Source: Bacteroidota bacterium
Lineage (GTDB): Bacteria; Bacteroidota; UBA10030; UBA6906
NCBI GenBank assembly: GCA_016844425.1
Contig: JAERML010000063.1
Coordinates: 1 to 7,172, forward strand
Length of the DNA stretch: 7,172 nt
Direction of reading: 5' to 3'
Shown here: positions 6,401 to 7,172 of the stretch, piece by piece
Position numbering within the stretch: the first letter of the stretch is position 1
How the letters are laid out: every line of letters starts with the position of its first letter
The notes under the pieces: model-generated
What the model was told of the DNA's origin: nothing
What the model saw: the letters and a program-made list of their open reading frames with translations, nothing else
The model's database searches: none
Position numbers and translations under genes: made by a program

Positions 6401-7172
6401 CTATTGTAAACCTTGATCGTGGAATCCTTGAACAGGCCGACTGTGAGTGTGCCCAAGCCGATCGTTGTCGCCGTTGGTAAGTACACGATTGTCGACGTGA
6501 CTTTGGCGGTGAGGGGAAGTCGCAACGGTATTGTGGAGAAATCCGAATACACCAGGACTGTGTCAAGGTGGTTTCCGCTCGATTTTGTCGACACCGTATC
6601 ACTCGCCGTGAACCGAATGTTGACCTTTGCCGTGTCGCCCCGATTGACTACGAAGCCGCCAGATGGTGACGTAATGCTATACTTCGGGTTGTTCAAAAGG
6701 AGGCGAATGCTGTCAACTCTCAATGGAATGTCCTGGAAATTGTGAATCCGCATCGTACTATCCAGAACCACTCCTAATCCCACAGTGCCATACGACAAGG
6801 AGGTGCCATTGGCCGTGTTCCGCACATAGATTGCGCGCCGGCTAGCGCCTTCAACGAGCAACGTGATCCGATTCCCCGTTGGTATGTTATCCTGCGTGTA
6901 GACCACCAGCGTATCTCGATGCACCGGACTCAGGTCTTTTGGCTGATAGTTGAACCAGATAAGACGGTCGTAGTTGTCTCCAGGCCTGTGCGTAAAGGGC
7001 GTCGGGGTGATGTTTTTGAAGTGAGGGCCCGTGAATGTGATGCTATCGATGACAACATCAACTGTATCCACGGGATTGACCAGACCGATGGACGCCCTTC
7101 GCGCACTGTCAACCGGGACCTTTGGATCGTATGTGCCGCCGGCATTGCCAAAGCTCGCGGCAGTAACCCTCA
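3433..7172 (-). CDS. Large secreted multidomain protein with type IX secretion sorting domain (5' end outside window)
   Basis: The reading frame stays open to the window edge, so the N-terminus and signal peptide are missing; about 1246 codons are visible. Residues are counted from the in-frame GTG codon at 7071, which is not the start. Ig-like beta modules of the choice-of-anchor D/ASH kind lie at about 1-75, 80-190, 195-300, 476-605 and 790-907. Each ends in a strand such as KIVLTGTGT, YIILYGEGLG or LLVPMIGNGIG. Three golvesin-like (Xly/CBD-like) modules alternate with the later Ig modules: 305-472 (VTVDN near the start, MRLDAVRFLRS at the end), 607-787 (ending LRTDLLRIRKV) and 908-1106 (YTVDDDG to LLADALILREL). 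Residues 1121-1212 are the C-terminal sorting domain: LSQNYPNPFNPTTTIEF, LKIYDILGREVATLL, WDGRNRFGQSVATGVYFYRL and KKMLLIK. The protein is expected to cross the outer membrane by type IX secretion and be released or anchored. No catalytic domain is visible; binding or adhesion is inferred. It is followed by its own terminator. Confidence 0.9.
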   Translation of the reverse strand, partial: RVTAASFGNAGGTYDPKVPVDSARRASIGLVNPVDTVDVVIDSITFTGPHFKNITPTPFTHRPGDNYDRLIWFNYQPKDLSPVHRDTLVVYTQDNIPTGNRITLLVEGASRRAIYVRNTANGTSLSYGTVGLGVVLDSTMRIHNFQDIPLRVDSIRLLLNNPKYSITSPSGGFVVNRGDTAKVNIRFTASDTVSTKSSGNHLDTVLVYSDFSTIPLRLPLTAKVTSTIVYLPTATTIGLGTLTVGLFKDSTIKVYNRTTTDYRIDSVSVFSGKDYYVLSNSLVTQLKAGDSTAVQVRFKPLAAGFTRDTLYIWHNFAPLFTNPRKIVLTGTGTTSALIDPGNYVTVDNVRGPEGFAVSSPDSSYVETTINGFYLNASASDYGGTATGTRRSPFLAGSPNGSSARWTFRIDSTAPYLIYHYANNSQNNGGGYYVHLRKFGVGGIIDSIRYDERTNWTNYGPEAGGSWFPLMMHRIDGVGPNAASITIGADALSSAFMRLDAVRFLRSRQKADIEFGRRSLNFNPIRVPEEYSPTMIGTETVLPYRLYNLGRDTLKISDIKVYPTQTPVPWFFIKDFTGAPITIPPMTVGTDGKEKGGYLDIPLAFGPYQEGSARDSMVISSNDENEQKAYIILYGEGLGVNFIMNASIGNTEPHYGAPGPPDVPVLPTYRESPGWLGSTASGYAAPIPGTNLASRVNTGGATSLPHQAWYQFQLPEIFRGRPTDGRYILEYGGPIGSSNAYSNDIVKVTHTFGVPPDSVYFSSITAGLPGGTWWLQIGGTTKTWFLAPGGLITVEFRRDAQTDAAGGLGFLRTDLLRIRKVPSGALIGVSVATGARVSFGDVSFRQPAGVDGKANRKEITLGSRGESQVILKSIKFRNGTYFKLAGAPSLPVYLRALTGEQKLTLTFTPDRISPSFMDTLEVLSNSVGRDSALLVPMIGNGIGGIYTVDDDGTLQEVSSTPLFGGLYIEGWDKTKMNNWQVETSNVPDQIGKGRTRHLLPIYFNPRATFEWYPAIPLDPAAGDSVLMNVAVTVPRGFAQGSPRARYRVYSTGGNLTKDTLVNQNNPANTGASTLVEINLGNHYFLRGGRDVAGGQTYFGHIQLFNDTAAVSAYFGTTTNFARRDTFALLADALILRELDRLQPSITSVKTEVPLEFALSQNYPNPFNPTTTIEFSLARQVQVDLKIYDILGREVATLLQSNAMNAGRYIVRWDGRNRFGQSVATGVYFYRLVAGDFVHSKKMLLIK

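Noticed and set aside
7069..7071. GTG codon as the start of the large surface protein
   Set aside because: The frame continues upstream without a stop to the window edge, reading sensible Ig-like sequence (for example GGTYDPKVPVDSARRASIGL). No signal peptide follows the GTG, so the gene is cut by the window edge.
1..7172. CRISPR array, transposase, toxin-antitoxin, phage or defence genes
   Set aside because: No regularly spaced direct repeats and no protein of these classes were found on either strand. The only element-like DNA is the non-coding palindromic repeat at 3147-3285.

Overview
The window looks like chromosomal DNA from a free-living bacterium of the Bacteroidota/Ignavibacteriota/Chlorobiota (FCB) group. 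The best evidence is the C-terminus of the large minus-strand gene. It carries a QNYPNPFNP motif, an IYDILGREV strand and a GVYFYRL...KKMLLIK ending, which together are the type IX secretion (Por) sorting domain of these phyla. The four-helix-bundle gene and the Bacteroidota-style PstS-like lipoprotein fit the same group. The lineage is inferred from protein features only.

Layout. Positions 1-57 hold the Rho-independent terminator of a gene outside the window. A plus-strand block follows: tRNA-His(GUG), a small GTG-started four-helix-bundle (S23/IVP-type) gene, and tRNA-Glu(UUC). Then comes an intergenic stretch (797-1125) with several hairpins, three of them mutually overlapping, ending in a plus-strand terminator near 990. 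The rest of the window is minus strand. Read in its direction of transcription it contains: (i) a very large secreted multidomain protein that runs off the right edge (7172 to 3433), followed by a palindromic hairpin and a strong terminator; (ii) a PstS-like substrate-binding lipoprotein (3120 to 2188) whose 5' region holds a 139-bp palindromic repeat element inside a 13-bp inverted repeat; (iii) a membrane fatty-acid desaturase/hydroxylase (2160 to 1126), 27 bases downstream of (ii) and probably co-transcribed with it.

How the parts relate. The surface protein is a separate transcription unit, closed by its own terminator. The lipoprotein and desaturase form a probable two-gene operon with no obvious metabolic link and no transporter permease or electron-donor gene nearby. 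No CRISPR array, transposase, toxin-antitoxin pair or phage gene was seen. The points most worth following up are the inverted repeats that contain the lipoprotein start codon, the overlapping hairpins after tRNA-Glu, and the alternating Ig-like/golvesin-like architecture of the exported protein.
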